Assembly (NCBI GenBank): GCA_902801765.1
Contig: CADCJO010000012.1
Span: forward strand, 1-50,575
Direction of reading: 5' to 3'
DNA: 50,575 bases
From: an uncultured Eubacteriales bacterium
Lineage (GTDB): Bacteria; Bacillota; Clostridia; Christensenellales; Aristaeellaceae
This document shows, piece by piece, positions 50,282 to 50,575 of this stretch. Position 1 is the first letter of the stretch; each line of letters opens with the position of its first letter. The notes beneath the pieces are model-generated. The model was not told the DNA's origin. It did no database searches and was given only the letters and a program-made list of their open reading frames with translations. A program made the position numbers and the translations under genes.

Positions 50282-50575
50282 GTGCTGAAAGCGATAGTTC
50301 AAACAGAAATGTGTTTATCGCCATACGAAGGGCTGTATGAAAAAATTATCCCGCCGGGACATATTTTACGGAGGCTGAAAGAGAACATTGATTTCAGCTT
50401 TGTAAACCCTATGCTCAGGAAGCAGTACTGCGAAACATTTGGGAGACCGGCAAAAGAACCGGAAATGATGTTCAAACTGCTGTTTTTGAAGAAGCTGTAT
50501 GATTTATCGGATGAAAGAGTGATATCGAGCGCGCAGACGGATATGGCGTATAAATATTTTCTTGGATTGTCGCCG
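50282..50575 (+). mobile_element. IS1182-family transposase, N-terminal part (runs off the window)
   Basis: From GTG 50282 (GAGGCGGG upstream) the frame is open to the window edge, 98 codons. It encodes the N-terminal domain of IS1182-type transposases: FVNPMLRKQYCETFGRPAKE, MMFKLLFLKKLYDLSDERVI and MAYKYFLGLSP. The DDE catalytic part lies beyond the edge. Its AT-rich codon use differs from neighbouring genes. Confidence 0.88.

Overview
The window looks like a chromosomal segment of an endospore-forming member of the Clostridia with fairly high GC, possibly a gut lineage. It encodes the sporulation proteins SpoIIP and SpoIVB, uses Firmicutes-type AGGAGG ribosome binding sites and TTGACA/TATAAT promoters, and carries short intergenic repeats of the kind common in gut Clostridia. 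No rRNA, tRNA or CRISPR array was seen.

Region 1 (1-2.0 kb, minus strand) holds a small membrane-protein ORF, a DUF1614-like membrane protein and SpoIIP. Region 2 (2.1-16.0 kb, minus strand) is a nearly complete de novo IMP operon in the order purE, purC, purF, purM, purN, purO, purH (transformylase domain only), then a toxin-antitoxin pair and a 2H phosphoesterase, then purD and purL. IMP synthesis is finished by two separate enzymes, an AICAR transformylase and an archaeal-type PurO cyclohydrolase, instead of bifunctional PurH. The operon is threaded with hairpin-rich repeats, and a promoter with upstream PurBox-like sites precedes purE. Divergent from it is spoIVB (16.2-17.4 kb).

Region 3 (17.6-22.2 kb, minus strand) is an oligosaccharide importer of the LplB/LplC type without its own ATPase, plus an AraC-type regulator. 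A terminator-like hairpin separates the binding-protein gene from the permeases. Region 4 (22.8-27.2 kb, plus strand) is a PotABCD-like ABC importer whose promoter carries the same CCGAACGTTC core as the purine operon, so the two may share a purine-responsive repressor. Region 5 (27.6-33.0 kb) has a large secreted protein of unknown function, an AbgA-like M20 peptidase and a TRZ/ATZ amidohydrolase in one operon, and a divergent PfkB-type kinase with overlapping promoters.

Region 6 (33.0-36.2 kb) is an acetyltransferase cassette: a single GNAT, a double GNAT with a damaged second domain, and a GNAT fused to a serine beta-lactamase-like hydrolase, preceded by a leader with a 9-residue ORF and hairpins. 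Region 7 holds a MutS2-like ATPase without Smr domain (36.5-38.4 kb) and an ammonium channel fused to a PII signalling domain (38.8-40.5 kb). Region 8 (40.8-44.7 kb) is a patchwork of intact genes (P-loop kinase-like protein, esterase, low-GC GNAT) and gene remnants (S51-like peptidase head, an unknown tail, a TetR head). Region 9 (44.7-50.0 kb) has an EamA exporter, a LysR regulator and a divergent redox/hydrolase cluster that ends in a chimeric, truncated aldo/keto reductase. The right edge cuts an IS1182-like transposase gene.
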